Source of the DNA: Corynebacterium tuberculostearicum
Lineage (GTDB): Bacteria > Actinomycetota > Actinomycetes > Mycobacteriales > Mycobacteriaceae
Assembly: GCF_016894265.1 (NCBI RefSeq)
Contig: NZ_CP069791.1
Span: 1,488,001 to 1,552,000 of the forward strand
Reading direction: 5' to 3'
DNA length: 64,000 nt
The notes below the pieces were generated by a model, which made no database searches, was not told the DNA's origin, and saw only the letters and a program-made list of their open reading frames with translations. The translations under genes and the position numbers were made by a program. How positions within the stretch are numbered: position 1 is the stretch's first letter; every line of letters starts with the position of its first letter. Below, piece by piece: positions 44,417 to 53,304 of this stretch.

Positions 44417-45103
44417 GTGACTTCTGTTGAAACTTTGAACACCGAATGGGCCCTGGCATGGATGAAGGGCTGCACCGAGCAGGCCCACGAGCACCGCGAG
44501 GAGCTTATTGAGCTTGACCGCGTCATCGGCGATAACGACCATGGCGAAAACGTGGACCGTGGTTTCCGTGCTGTCGTTGAGAAGCTTGAAACAGATGCTC
44601 CCGCAAGCATCGTGGATGTGCTGAAGCTGACGGCCAAGACCCTGATGTCCACCGTCGGCGGTGCATCTGGTCCGCTTTTGGGAACTGCATTCCTGCGCGC
44701 TGTTAAGTCAGTCGGCGGTGAAGCGCTTGATGGCGCTGGCGCGGCCGCACTCATTGAGGCGGCACTCGAGGGCATCACCACCCGCGGCAAGGCTCAAGAA
44801 GGGGAGAAGACCATGGTTGATGCGTGGGCGCCGGCGGCGCGTGCTGCCCGCGAACAGGCTGATGCCGGGGCGGGAGTTGCCGACGTTCTGCACGCGGCAG
44901 CCGAAGCCGCAGCCGAAGGCGCCGAAGCAACCATCCCACTCGTTGCAACCAAGGGCCGTGCTTCCTACTTGGGTGAGCGCTCTGCTGGCCATAAGGATCC
45001 GGGTGCTGCTTCGACCGCGCTGTTTATCGCTGCAGCTGCTGACGCTGCTTCTGCTAAAAGGAGGGCTAGGGCATGGCAGAACCGAAAGTGGGCCTGGTCC
45101 TAG
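44417..45103 (+). CDS. dhaL: Dihydroxyacetone kinase ADP-binding subunit DhaL
   Basis: 228 residues from GTG 44417, one base after the dhaK stop, with AAGGAG upstream. DhaL motifs: ELDRVIGDNDHGENVDRG (Asp residues that bind Mg-ADP), TVGGASGPLLGTAFLRA, and the C-terminal cap KGRASYLGERSAGHKDPGA. It transfers phosphate from a permanently bound ADP/ATP to dihydroxyacetone on DhaK. The last ~12 residues (AKRRARAWQNRKWAWS) overlap dhaM by 31 bp and look like read-through past the usual end, perhaps after loss of a natural stop. Confidence 0.92.
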   Translation: MTSVETLNTEWALAWMKGCTEQAHEHREELIELDRVIGDNDHGENVDRGFRAVVEKLETDAPASIVDVLKLTAKTLMSTVGGASGPLLGTAFLRAVKSVGGEALDGAGAAALIEAALEGITTRGKAQEGEKTMVDAWAPAARAAREQADAGAGVADVLHAAAEAAAEGAEATIPLVATKGRASYLGERSAGHKDPGAASTALFIAAAADAASAKRRARAWQNRKWAWS

Positions 45104-45765
45104 TTTCGCATTCCGCAAAGCTGGCCGAAGGCCTTGCTGAGCTGGCTGGGCAGATGGCCACTGACGTGCGTATTGCAGCCGCGGGTGGTCTGGAGTCCGG
45201 TGAAATCGGAACCTCGTATGACCTCATCGAGACGGCTATTAATGACCTGCTCGGTGAAGGCCTCGCAGTTGTTGTTCTCACCGACTTAGGTTCGGCAACG
45301 ATGACCGTTGAGTCGGTGCTGGAGTTCCTTGACGATGAGCCGGTGAAGTTCGTGGACGCGCCGCTCGTGGAGGCTGCTATTGCTGCGGCTACTGCGGCAC
45401 AGCAAGGTGACGACCTTGACGCAGTTGCCGTTGCTGCCGAGCGCGCCATCGAGGTGTTCGTGCAAAAGCAAGCGAAAGAAAACTCTGGTGACGCTGCAGC
45501 CGATTCTTATGAGCGCAGTGTGACAGTAGCAGATGCTTCTGGTTTGCACGCGCGACCGGCTGCCAAGATTGCTGAGATGGCTGCCGAAGCAGAAGAAGAC
45601 CTTTTCATCGCTTTTGACGGTGAGAAGGCCGATGCAGATTCCGCCATGATGCTGATGTCCTTGGGCGCTGCCCAAGGCGACACTGTGACGATCATTGGCA
45701 ATTCAGTGGATAAGCCGATTGTCGACAAAATCGCTGATGCCATTGCGGATGGTCTTGACAACTAG
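45073..45765 (+). CDS. dhaM: PTS-dependent phosphoryl donor DhaM (EIIA-HPr fusion)
   Basis: 230 residues from ATG 45073, with AAAGGAGGG upstream. The N-terminal mannose-type EIIA domain has the active His in LVSHSAKLAEG near residue 13. A linker of about 20 residues follows at 135-150. The HPr domain has its phospho-His in DASGLHARPAAKIAE near residue 160. The short form without an EI domain is usual in actinobacteria. It passes phosphate from PEP via EI and HPr to DhaL-ADP, so the operon uses PEP and not ATP. It ends overlapping the convergent SDR gene. Confidence 0.94.
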   Translation: MAEPKVGLVLVSHSAKLAEGLAELAGQMATDVRIAAAGGLESGEIGTSYDLIETAINDLLGEGLAVVVLTDLGSATMTVESVLEFLDDEPVKFVDAPLVEAAIAAATAAQQGDDLDAVAVAAERAIEVFVQKQAKENSGDAAADSYERSVTVADASGLHARPAAKIAEMAAEAEEDLFIAFDGEKADADSAMMLMSLGAAQGDTVTIIGNSVDKPIVDKIADAIADGLDN

Positions 45766-46523
45766 GCCGACAGCACCTGGTAGATGAGCTTGGCCTCGCG
45801 GTCGGGCACCATGTTGCGGGCTACGCGGGCTGCCTTGTCTTGGGCGCCGACGCCCCAGTGGAGGCGGCCTTTGTCCCAGCAGTTCTTGGCGTTGGCGGCG
45901 CGCCAGATGGCTTGCGCGACGTCGTCTGGCGTGAGGTTTACGCCGAGGCGTGTGACGGTTTTGGACTTGACGTCGGAGATGGGTGTCTTTGCCCATAGGG
46001 GGTTGATGTCGAGCACGCGGATCTTGTCGCGGCGCCACTCGAGGTCGAGGGTTTCGGTCATGGACTGGACGTAGGCCTTGGTGGCAGCGTAGACGCCGAC
46101 GTCGGGGATGCCGTAGCAGCCGGCGATGGAGGCGATGTTGATCAGCTGCGAGCCGGGAGTCTTCTTCAGATAGGGGTAAGCAGCGCGTGCGCCGAGGGTA
46201 ACGCCTAATGCGTTGACGTCGATGACGGCGCGGATGCGCGCGGGTTCGCTTTCCGCGATGGTGGCGGAGTCGATGATGCCGGCGTTGTTGTCGAGGATGT
46301 CGAGCCTGCCGCCGGTGAGTTTGGTGAACTCGGATAGGGCAGCGTCCCAGGACTCTGGTTTGGTTACGTCAAGCCCGTAGAAGGTGATGCCGTCACCGAG
46401 GATCGAATCGTCGGCTGGTGGGCGGAGATCGCCCAGTCCGACGATGTAGCCTTCATTGCGGAATACGCGGGCTACGGCGAGACCGAAGCCGCCGCAACCG
46501 CCGGAGATAAAAATCGACTTTAT
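45762..46523 (-). CDS. Short-chain dehydrogenase/reductase without a normal start codon
   Basis: A 253-codon frame in which almost a whole classical SDR is visible: cofactor motif ISGGCGGFGLAVAR at the N-terminus, NNAG (DILDNNAGII), and the catalytic Ser/Tyr/Lys in INIASIAGCYG and YAATKAY. It would start SIFISGGCGG, but the codon preceding Lys-Ser is ATA (46523-46521), an in-frame TAG lies four codons further up, and no ATG/GTG/TTG occurs until Met at 46061, past the Tyr/Lys motif. Either the start was lost (ATG to ATA) or a non-standard start is used. The substrate is unknown. Confidence 0.7.
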   Translation of the reverse strand: MKSIFISGGCGGFGLAVARVFRNEGYIVGLGDLRPPADDSILGDGITFYGLDVTKPESWDAALSEFTKLTGGRLDILDNNAGIIDSATIAESEPARIRAVIDVNALGVTLGARAAYPYLKKTPGSQLINIASIAGCYGIPDVGVYAATKAYVQSMTETLDLEWRRDKIRVLDINPLWAKTPISDVKSKTVTRLGVNLTPDDVAQAIWRAANAKNCWDKGRLHWGVGAQDKAARVARNMVPDREAKLIYQVLSA

Positions 46524-46605
46524 TCCGCAATGCTAACTGTTTCCTAAGTCATAGGAAAGAGTTTTGTAGGCCGATGTCTGTGTTCTCTTTTGTGGCTTTG
46601 GCTGG

Positions 46606-47574
46606 CTAGAAGGCGAATACTCGCATCATGATTGTGATGACCACCAGCATGATGATTGCGGTGGGGATCTGCGCGATGATCGGGCCGTACTTGTTCTTCA
46701 TCTGCAGGAGTGCAGCCGGGACGATGTTGAAGTTCGCCGCCATTGGGGTACACAGCGTGCCGCAGAAACCAGCCAACATGCCCATTGCGAAGATCGCCGC
46801 AGGGTTGCCATCGAAGTTCTCAACGAGGACTGGCCAGCCGATGGCAGCCGTCATGATGGGGAACGCGGCGAAGGCGTTGCCCATGACCACGGTGAACAGT
46901 GCGTTGCCCAAGCAGTACGCGATGACGCTCCAGAGCAGGGCGTCCTGCGGAATGACGGCGCCGATGACGTCAGCGACTGCAGTGCCGACACCGGCCTTGG
47001 TAAACAGCGTGCCGAGAGTGGAGAGCATCTGAGGCAGGAGTGCTGCCCAGCCGATGGCCTCAAGCAGGCGGGTGCCCTCCGAGAGAGGAACCGACGGCGA
47101 CTTCGGGCGCAGAACAATGAAGACGACGATGAGACCGACGATGGCGCCGATGCCCAAGCCCGTCAAAGTCGCGGAACCTTCCGCGAGGAGCGGCTCGCCG
47201 CCTACCTTCAGCTTTGGTCCGAGCACTGCCACGATGACTGTGACCAGTGGAACGGTCAGAGCCGGGATGAAGAGCTTGTTGCCAAAGCGCTGTGCCAGCG
47301 CCGCGCGTTCTTTCCCAGAGGTGGTCTTTTCTTCACCCATTCCGAGTCCGTTGAAGCCGGCAATCAATGCCATGACAAGAACCGCGAGGCCGAGAATCCA
47401 CGCTGGGGCGGTCTTGGCCTGGACGAAAGTGCCGTACATAAACGAGACACCAAGCAGGCCCCAGAAGATGCTGCTGAGTGCTTTCTTGTCGTGCTTGGGG
47501 TTGGTGGCAATCAGAATGGAAACCGCAATGAAAAAGGCGCCAATGAGCCAGTACAGCCATTCATTAGTAATCAT
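46606..47574 (-). CDS. DUF979 membrane protein
   Basis: 322 residues with about 9-10 hydrophobic segments (MITNEWLYWLIGAFFIAVSILI; AGFNGLGMG; GNAFAAFPIMTAAIGWPVLV; GMLAGFCGTLCTPMAANFNIVPAALL). The last resembles permease cores. This is the DUF979 family, which is nearly always encoded beside DUF969. It lies 6 bp downstream of the DUF969 gene on the same strand. The pair is probably a two-component permease; in several Firmicutes it sits beside pyroglutamyl-peptidase genes (recalled), hinting at a pyroglutamate-type substrate. Inference only. Confidence 0.85.
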   Translation of the reverse strand: MITNEWLYWLIGAFFIAVSILIATNPKHDKKALSSIFWGLLGVSFMYGTFVQAKTAPAWILGLAVLVMALIAGFNGLGMGEEKTTSGKERAALAQRFGNKLFIPALTVPLVTVIVAVLGPKLKVGGEPLLAEGSATLTGLGIGAIVGLIVVFIVLRPKSPSVPLSEGTRLLEAIGWAALLPQMLSTLGTLFTKAGVGTAVADVIGAVIPQDALLWSVIAYCLGNALFTVVMGNAFAAFPIMTAAIGWPVLVENFDGNPAAIFAMGMLAGFCGTLCTPMAANFNIVPAALLQMKNKYGPIIAQIPTAIIMLVVITIMMRVFAF

Positions 47575-47580
47575 CTTGAG

Positions 47581-48297
47581 TTAAGCCTCTTTCGGGGTAG
47601 CGGATTCGTTTGGAATCGAAGGTGCCGATTTTTCCATCGCTTTCAGCTTGGAATCGATGCGCAACAGGCGGGTGCCGTGAACAAGGAATGCAACAACGGC
47701 AACAGGCAGAGCCCACAGAGCGAGTTCGATTGGCTCCAGCGCAACGTTGTAGTTGGTATCCACGAAGGAGGTGATCAACAGAATCGAACCGACGGCGACG
47801 AATGCGTCCTCGCCGAAGAACAAGCCCACCGTGTCAGCAGAGGACGAATAAGCCTTGAGCTTCTCCTTTGCTTTCTCGGACAGAGGATTGCCGACGCGCT
47901 GTTCCTCCGCGCCCTGTGCCATTGGGTAGATGAGTGGACGAACGGTCTGTGCTGGTCCGGCGATGGACTGGATGCCGAGAGCGGCGGTGATCTGGCGAAT
48001 GAGCATGTAGAGCGCCAAAATGCGTCCTGCGGTGAGCTTCTTGAGCTTGGCAATAAGCGTCTTTGCTTGCTCCTGCAGGCCGAAGCGTTCGATTGTGCCG
48101 ATGATAGGCAGCACGAGCGCGAAGGTAGTCACGGAGCGCGAGCCGGCAAAGCCTTCGCCGAAGATATTCAGAATATCCATCGGGCTAATGCCGCCGATGA
48201 CTGCGGTTACGATGCCGGAAACGGTGACCACAAGCAGTGGGTTGATGCGCAACGCGAAGCCGATAACGACCAGCGCTACGCCGATGAGTACGTACAT
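47581..48297 (-). CDS. DUF969 membrane protein
   Basis: 238 residues with five to six hydrophobic segments. The N-terminus MYVLIGVALVVIGFALRINPLLVVTVSGIVTAVIGG and the conserved FGEGFAGSRSVTTFALVLPIIGTIERFGLQEQA are typical of DUF969. A cytoplasmic tail carries the charged end. It is the first membrane subunit of the DUF969-DUF979 pair, with the DUF2891 gene about 95 bp upstream on the same strand if read from 48392. The function is inferred to be transport. Confidence 0.85.
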   Translation of the reverse strand: MYVLIGVALVVIGFALRINPLLVVTVSGIVTAVIGGISPMDILNIFGEGFAGSRSVTTFALVLPIIGTIERFGLQEQAKTLIAKLKKLTAGRILALYMLIRQITAALGIQSIAGPAQTVRPLIYPMAQGAEEQRVGNPLSEKAKEKLKAYSSSADTVGLFFGEDAFVAVGSILLITSFVDTNYNVALEPIELALWALPVAVVAFLVHGTRLLRIDSKLKAMEKSAPSIPNESATPKEA

Positions 48298-48391
48298 GGG
48301 TTTCCTCTATTGATTTCTGAGGGGAGAAAAGTAAACAAGAACCTCGATGGTGAGGTAGCCGTTGGTATGGAAGGCAGATGGTGGCTGCAGG

Positions 48392-49462
48392 CTACTGGCG
48401 TGCCCACGGGTGAGCGACGTTCAGGCGCTCGGCTTCCAGGTGTGCTTCCCAAGCGAAGGTGGCAAGCCAGTGCGAAGACATGTAGTCACCGGTGATTGCG
48501 GCTTCGAGGCCTGGCGCGAGAAGCTCGGCGCTGCGCTCGCGGATGGTGTGCGCGAGTTCTGGGTGCGTATCCTTCGTAGCTTCGAAAATGCGCAGCGCGC
48601 TAGCCAGGACAGTCATGCCAAGGCCGTAGAGGTGGACCTGGTATCCGTCGGTTGGATCAAAAACCCGTGCAGGCTTCAGGATGCACGAATCGGCATCCAA
48701 GCGTGCCAGGAAGCCCTCTGCCCAGATCGCGAACTCGGCGTCGTCAAGCACGTCGAGCATCAGGTCTGCCTCGCACAGGCCAGGGGAGAGGAAGTCCTGT
48801 CCGCTGCGCTCCTGCTCGAACTCCCAGGCCTTGTCTTCGGCGAAGAATTTCTTTGCAGTCGCAAGGATTTCCTCCACAACATCCTCGCGGCCCAGCTCCT
48901 TCGCCGCCTTCATGATCCGCTTCAGGCCGAACGCGGTGTTGGTGTGCAGGCCGTGGCGGACTGGCTCGGAGGCTTTGCCCAGCCAAGACAAGGTGTTGTC
49001 GAATACGGCATCGGCCAGTGGGGCTACGCCCTCGGCCAGGGCCTGGAGCTCGACTACTGGGGAGAACTTAAGCTCGGATGCCAGCTGTACTGCCCATGCC
49101 CAGCCGTATGGGCGCTCCCAAGTCGGGTTAGCGGGCAGGTAGTCAGCCTCGGTCTTGATGTTCTCCGCGCTCAGGTGGTCCTCGAGGATGCGCAATGCCT
49201 CAGCGCGCCAAGCGCCGGAAGCATCCTCGTCGGAGGAAAGGAGGCTGGAAAGCAGCCAGTGCATGTGGACGCTCGAGTGCCAGTCGAAGGAGTTACCGAA
49301 GCTCGGGTGGAGCTCATTCGGAGCCTTATTATCGCTGCTCGAGGTCTGCACATGATGGGAAGCGTATGGGTAGATACGCGTGACGTTATCGATGGCAACT
49401 TGGGCAAGCTGCGCTACCGGAGAATCAGAGTGGTGCTCAGCGTCATGAGTAACTGCGTTCAC
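48392..49462 (-). CDS. DUF2891 family protein
   Basis: 356 residues, soluble. The N-terminal HPSFGNSFDWHSSVHMHWLL is a hallmark of DUF2891, with clustered Trp and His that suggest a substrate pocket or metal site. The later NPTWERPYGWAWAVQLASEL and GLHTNTAFGLKR are also typical of an (alpha/alpha)-barrel-like fold. It is the first gene of the DUF2891-DUF969-DUF979 run, all on the minus strand, so it is probably the enzyme that acts on the substrate brought in by the membrane pair. The activity is unknown. Confidence 0.85.
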   Translation of the reverse strand: MNAVTHDAEHHSDSPVAQLAQVAIDNVTRIYPYASHHVQTSSSDNKAPNELHPSFGNSFDWHSSVHMHWLLSSLLSSDEDASGAWRAEALRILEDHLSAENIKTEADYLPANPTWERPYGWAWAVQLASELKFSPVVELQALAEGVAPLADAVFDNTLSWLGKASEPVRHGLHTNTAFGLKRIMKAAKELGREDVVEEILATAKKFFAEDKAWEFEQERSGQDFLSPGLCEADLMLDVLDDAEFAIWAEGFLARLDADSCILKPARVFDPTDGYQVHLYGLGMTVLASALRIFEATKDTHPELAHTIRERSAELLAPGLEAAITGDYMSSHWLATFAWEAHLEAERLNVAHPWARQ

Positions 49463-49761
49463 GAGCGTTCCTTTCAGGTTGTTCTACAATGTTGCTCGTG
49501 TCACAGTATCCCAAGCTGCCAGCTTGTGTCTCAGATTACATGCGATGAAATTCAATTAACTTTTGGTTAGTAGAAGTGGGGGTGCTTTTTTAAAAGGTAG
49601 ATGCGTATTCGTGCCCCAGAGCGGGGCGCAGTTTTCCTACCTTTGGCTTCCCGAATTTGTGGGGAAGGAGGTCTATCTAGACCCGGCCTTGGATAAAAAT
49701 GGCCGACGGAATCGTACTCAGGCATGACTACTTAACTCGTCGAACCGGATAGCGTAGAGGC
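49463..49761. other. Divergent intergenic region, DUF2891 operon / histidine kinase gene
   Basis: 299 bp without a gene. It contains an inverted repeat GGTCTA-tc-TAGACC around 49669-49682, about 90 bp upstream of the kinase GTG, which could be an operator. No clear -10/-35 pair stands out for either direction. Confidence 0.4.
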
Positions 49762-50895
49762 GTGGAAGTCTTTTCTGATAGGCGAATGATTCGTGACCTT
49801 GCGGTGTCGCTTTTGTGCGGAGCGGCGTCTCTCATCGGTAGGGACCTGATGTCCCGGCCGCTCTTTGACTACCTGATTATCGCCTTGGTCGTGCTAATGC
49901 CAATTATAAGCAGGCGGTGGCCGCGCCTGGTGGTCTTCGTTGCATCAATGGTGCTCTTCGCCAGCCTTTTCCAGGTGGAACTCACTGTAGGCATCATAAT
50001 CCTTGCGGGGCAGGTCGCCTACATTATTCGCCGCAGGCTGGAAGATCCCCTGCGTCGAATAATGACTATAGGGATGCTTGCTGCGGACTTTATCGGCGTA
50101 TTTTGGGTGAGCCAAACGGTACAGGAAGCAGCACAGGATATTGCGCGGCGCCTTTTCGTCGTGGGCTGGAGCCTACTGGTCCTTGCGGTATGCATGCTTG
50201 TGGGTGAACTGCGTAGGAGAGCAAAGGAAGAACGCACACGGGAGATTTCGCGTGCTCTAGAGAAACAACGCCTGGAATTCGAGAAAAGCTCGACGGAACA
50301 ACGGGCGTTTATCGCACGTGAGATCCATGACGTCGTCACGCACTCGCTATCGGTCATAGTTGCCCAGGCCGATGGGGCGCTCTACACCAAAGACACGGAA
50401 GCGCAAGAAGAAGCTTTGAAGTCTATTTCCCGCGTGGGAAGGACCTCTTTGAGGGAGATGCGGGGAGTCGTGGGCTTGCTGCGCACAGGGGAAAAGCGCG
50501 GCACTCAACCGATGGCGGGATTCGGTGATCTTCCAGAACTCATTAACAGCGTTAGAAGCGCTGGCATTGCTGCGGGATATCGCTGCACAGGAACGCCACC
50601 TGAAGAACTTTCCGCCGCGACGTCACTAAGTCTGTACCGAATTGTCCAAGAGGCTTTGACCAATGCGAACAAACATGGTGGCGGGCAAGCGGACGTACTA
50701 GTCGAATGGCTTGAAGGTATCGTCCGCCTTGAGGTGCGCAATGGATATATGGGTGATGCTCGAGGCGAGGGACATGGCATTGCTGGCATGAAGGAACGAG
50801 CGGAATTGGTTGGAGGAACCTTCCAACAGCGCAGTGATGCTGGCACATGGATAGTAGAAGCAGAGTTACCCACCGTAGGAGGAAGTAAGCAATGA
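49762..50895 (+). CDS. Sensor histidine kinase (HisKA_3/NarL-type)
   Basis: 377 residues from GTG 49762. Four to five hydrophobic helices span about residues 10-145 with very short loops, the intramembrane-sensing type. A coiled-coil linker leads to the phosphoacceptor region REIHDVVTHSLSVIVAQADGAL (His near 189). The HATPase_c domain has LYRIVQEALTNANKHGGG (N box) and GHGIAGMKERAELVGG (G box). The stop overlaps the response-regulator ATG. With the ABC genes downstream it resembles the kinases that sense cell-wall-active peptides. Confidence 0.93.
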   Translation: MEVFSDRRMIRDLAVSLLCGAASLIGRDLMSRPLFDYLIIALVVLMPIISRRWPRLVVFVASMVLFASLFQVELTVGIIILAGQVAYIIRRRLEDPLRRIMTIGMLAADFIGVFWVSQTVQEAAQDIARRLFVVGWSLLVLAVCMLVGELRRRAKEERTREISRALEKQRLEFEKSSTEQRAFIAREIHDVVTHSLSVIVAQADGALYTKDTEAQEEALKSISRVGRTSLREMRGVVGLLRTGEKRGTQPMAGFGDLPELINSVRSAGIAAGYRCTGTPPEELSAATSLSLYRIVQEALTNANKHGGGQADVLVEWLEGIVRLEVRNGYMGDARGEGHGIAGMKERAELVGGTFQQRSDAGTWIVEAELPTVGGSKQ

Positions 50896-51569
50896 AAGTC
50901 GGATTGGTAGACGACCAGGTTCTCTTCCTGCACGGGATTGCCCAGATCATTAGTTCGCAGCCAGACATGGATGTTATCTGGCAAGCAAACGATGGCGAAG
51001 ATGCGCTGACCCAATGCGCGGCCACGCCTGCTGATGTGGTGCTCATGGATGTACAGATGCCTGTCCGCGATGGAATTAGCGCCACTGCTGAGATCGCATC
51101 CACTCTTCCAGAGACGAAGGTCATCATTCTGACAACCTTCGATGACGAAGACTATGTAGTAGCCGGGCTGCGAGCAGGAGCGAGTGGCTTCGTGCTCAAG
51201 GACGCAGAGCCAGAGGAGCTACTAAGCGCGTTGCGCACTGTCTATCGCGGAGACGCGGTAATCTCACCCCGCGCCACTAAGCGCCTTGTCCACAGTATGA
51301 GGGATGATTCCACGGACACGCTGAGTATTAGCGGCGCAGACCGTCGGGTACTTGAATCGCTGACTGCCCGTGAACAAGAAATCCTTGAAGCAATCGGGAT
51401 GGGATGGTCAAACACAGAGATATGTGAGCGGGTGTTCATCTCTATGCCGACCGTCAAGACGCACGTTGGACGAGTGCTCGCCAAGACGAGTTCTAGGGAC
51501 CGTGTACACGCAGCTCTTTTCGCCTATCGCACAGGAGTTGTCTCCCGTGCTGACCTGCTTAGCTCCTAA
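50892..51569 (+). CDS. NarL/LuxR-type response regulator
   Basis: 225 residues from ATG 50892, after AGGAGGAAG. The receiver domain has the acidic pocket DDQ at residues 6-8, the phosphoacceptor Asp in VVLMDVQMP near 53, and the Lys in VLKDAEP near 104. The C-terminal LuxR HTH is LTAREQEILEAIGMGWSNTEICERVFISMPTVKTHVGRVL. It is the cognate partner of the overlapping kinase and probably activates the ABC genes that begin about 70 bp downstream. Confidence 0.95.
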   Translation: MKVGLVDDQVLFLHGIAQIISSQPDMDVIWQANDGEDALTQCAATPADVVLMDVQMPVRDGISATAEIASTLPETKVIILTTFDDEDYVVAGLRAGASGFVLKDAEPEELLSALRTVYRGDAVISPRATKRLVHSMRDDSTDTLSISGADRRVLESLTAREQEILEAIGMGWSNTEICERVFISMPTVKTHVGRVLAKTSSRDRVHAALFAYRTGVVSRADLLSS

Positions 51570-51642
51570 TACCCCGGTATGACTCGCAAAATCGTGCCTC
51601 GCGGCGATGTGCGGCGTAGGCGCGCCGGGCAACGATTGAGTT

Positions 51643-52557
51643 ATGAGCACAGAATATGTTGTCGAAACTCAGGGTTTGACCAAGGAATATAAAGGATTCA
51701 AGGCCGTCGACGGCCTTGATATGGCAATCGGCCACGGTGTCGTTCACGGTTTGTTGGGGCCGAATGGTTCGGGCAAGTCCACGACCATGAAAATGCTTTT
51801 GGGTCTGGCAAAGCCGACTGAGGGAAGCATCAGTTTGTTCGGCGAGCCTTTCGGGCCTAAGACGCGCAGCCGGGCCTTGGCCCGCACCGGCTCGCTCATC
51901 GAGCAGCCTTCGGCCTATTTGCACCTCACCGGGCGAGAGAACTTGCGCATCGCTGCGCGGCTTCTACGCGCTGAGGCAGAAGACATCGATCGCGCAGTGC
52001 ACCTCGTGCGGCTGGAAAAGCAGCTGGACAAGCAAGTAGCGAACTATTCCTTGGGCATGAAGCAGCGCCTCGGCATCGCAATGGCTATGATTCGTAACCC
52101 GCAGCTTCTGATCCTTGATGAACCAACGAACGGTCTTGACCCTGCCGGCATCGAAGAGATTCGCAATCTCATCGTCAGCCTCGCTGCCGATGAGGGGCGA
52201 ACCGTATTGGTTTCGAGCCACCTTCTCTCGGAAATCGAAAAGATGGCTAGTGAGCTGACCATTATCAATCGCGGGCAGTTGCTCTTCCAAGGTACAAAGC
52301 AGGAGCTTTTCCATTCCCAGCCGCCTGAAGTCTTTATCGAAACCCCGAACCCCGAGGAAGCGGCGCAAGCACTCGCGGGTATCTCAGTGCGCTTTGTAGA
52401 AGGTGGCATTCGGGTCCCGAACTTAAGCGAGCGCGACGTCGCGGGGGCTTGTACGCAGCTCGTCAACCATGGCGTGCCCATCTACCAGGTGCTAAGAACG
52501 CACCGCAGTCTCGAAGAGATCTTCATTTCGATTACGGGACGAGGTGGCTTGCAATGA
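51643..52557 (+). CDS. ABC transporter ATP-binding protein (bacitracin/lantibiotic-export type)
   Basis: 304 residues. Walker A GPNGSGKST lies near residue 42, signature YSLGMKQRLGIAMAMI near 130, and Walker B LLILDEPTNGLDPAG near 155. A C-terminal extension of about 90 residues matches the BcrA/lantibiotic-protection (LanF-like) subgroup. Its stop overlaps the first permease gene (ATGATG). With two membrane subunits and an upstream two-component system, it probably removes or protects against membrane-active peptide antibiotics; the substrate is unknown. Confidence 0.93.
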   Translation: MSTEYVVETQGLTKEYKGFKAVDGLDMAIGHGVVHGLLGPNGSGKSTTMKMLLGLAKPTEGSISLFGEPFGPKTRSRALARTGSLIEQPSAYLHLTGRENLRIAARLLRAEAEDIDRAVHLVRLEKQLDKQVANYSLGMKQRLGIAMAMIRNPQLLILDEPTNGLDPAGIEEIRNLIVSLAADEGRTVLVSSHLLSEIEKMASELTIINRGQLLFQGTKQELFHSQPPEVFIETPNPEEAAQALAGISVRFVEGGIRVPNLSERDVAGACTQLVNHGVPIYQVLRTHRSLEEIFISITGRGGLQ

Positions 52558-53300
52558 TGTTGCAGAATGAATATGCCAAGATGCGGCATACCCGGATGCT
52601 GCCGCTAGCCCTTGCTGTCACGCTCGCCATCGTTGCCTTTTCCAGTATGAATCTGGTGGGTGAGCACACCGCCGAACAATTTCAGCAAGATCCGCATAGT
52701 CAATGGGGCGGACATCTCCTTGGTTACATCATGGTGACGGCCTTCCTCACTCCGGTGCAGGTGGCATTGCTAGCCAGCCGCGCAGCCGATGTAGAGCATC
52801 TCCACGGCGGCTGGCGGCTTAATTCCATCGCCGGATACCGCCGCGGTGGTCTGCTCCGCGCGAAGTTCGCAGCTTTAGCCCTTGTCCTAGCCGCAGTAAA
52901 GGTAGTTGAATTGCTCGCGGTCTTGACCACTCCATTCCTCTTTGGCGCACAGTCGATTGATTCACCCGGCACATGGGTTCTCACAGCAGCTGGTCTATAT
53001 GGAACCTCGTGCGCACTGATGGCGTTTTTCTTGTGGCAGGCAGCACGCGTGGAATCCCAGCTCGTGGTGCTCAGCACTGGGGTAGTAGGCGGCTTCCTCG
53101 GTGTGGCAGGAATGCTTTCTCCAACCGCGGTCACGCTCATTAATCCCTTCGGTTACTACGCAGTCTTATCCCCATTTACCTTCCGCCCCGAAGGCCTGGT
53201 GAGCATCGAACCACTGTGGATTCCATGGGCACTGTTCATCGCCGTTGTAACCGTCATCTTCACCGTGCTTTGTCGCACGCTTGACTCCCAGGAGGAATAA
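52554..53300 (+). CDS. ABC transporter permease 1 (lantibiotic-type)
   Basis: 248 residues from ATG 52554, overlapping the ATPase stop. It starts MMLQNEYAKMRHTRMLPLALAVTLAIVAF, the ABC-2-type N-terminus with a short cytoplasmic amphipathic helix, and has about six hydrophobic segments. It is homologous in layout to the following permease, and the two would form a heterodimeric channel (LanE/LanG-like). Confidence 0.88.
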   Translation: MMLQNEYAKMRHTRMLPLALAVTLAIVAFSSMNLVGEHTAEQFQQDPHSQWGGHLLGYIMVTAFLTPVQVALLASRAADVEHLHGGWRLNSIAGYRRGGLLRAKFAALALVLAAVKVVELLAVLTTPFLFGAQSIDSPGTWVLTAAGLYGTSCALMAFFLWQAARVESQLVVLSTGVVGGFLGVAGMLSPTAVTLINPFGYYAVLSPFTFRPEGLVSIEPLWIPWALFIAVVTVIFTVLCRTLDSQEE

Positions 53301-53304
53301 GTTC

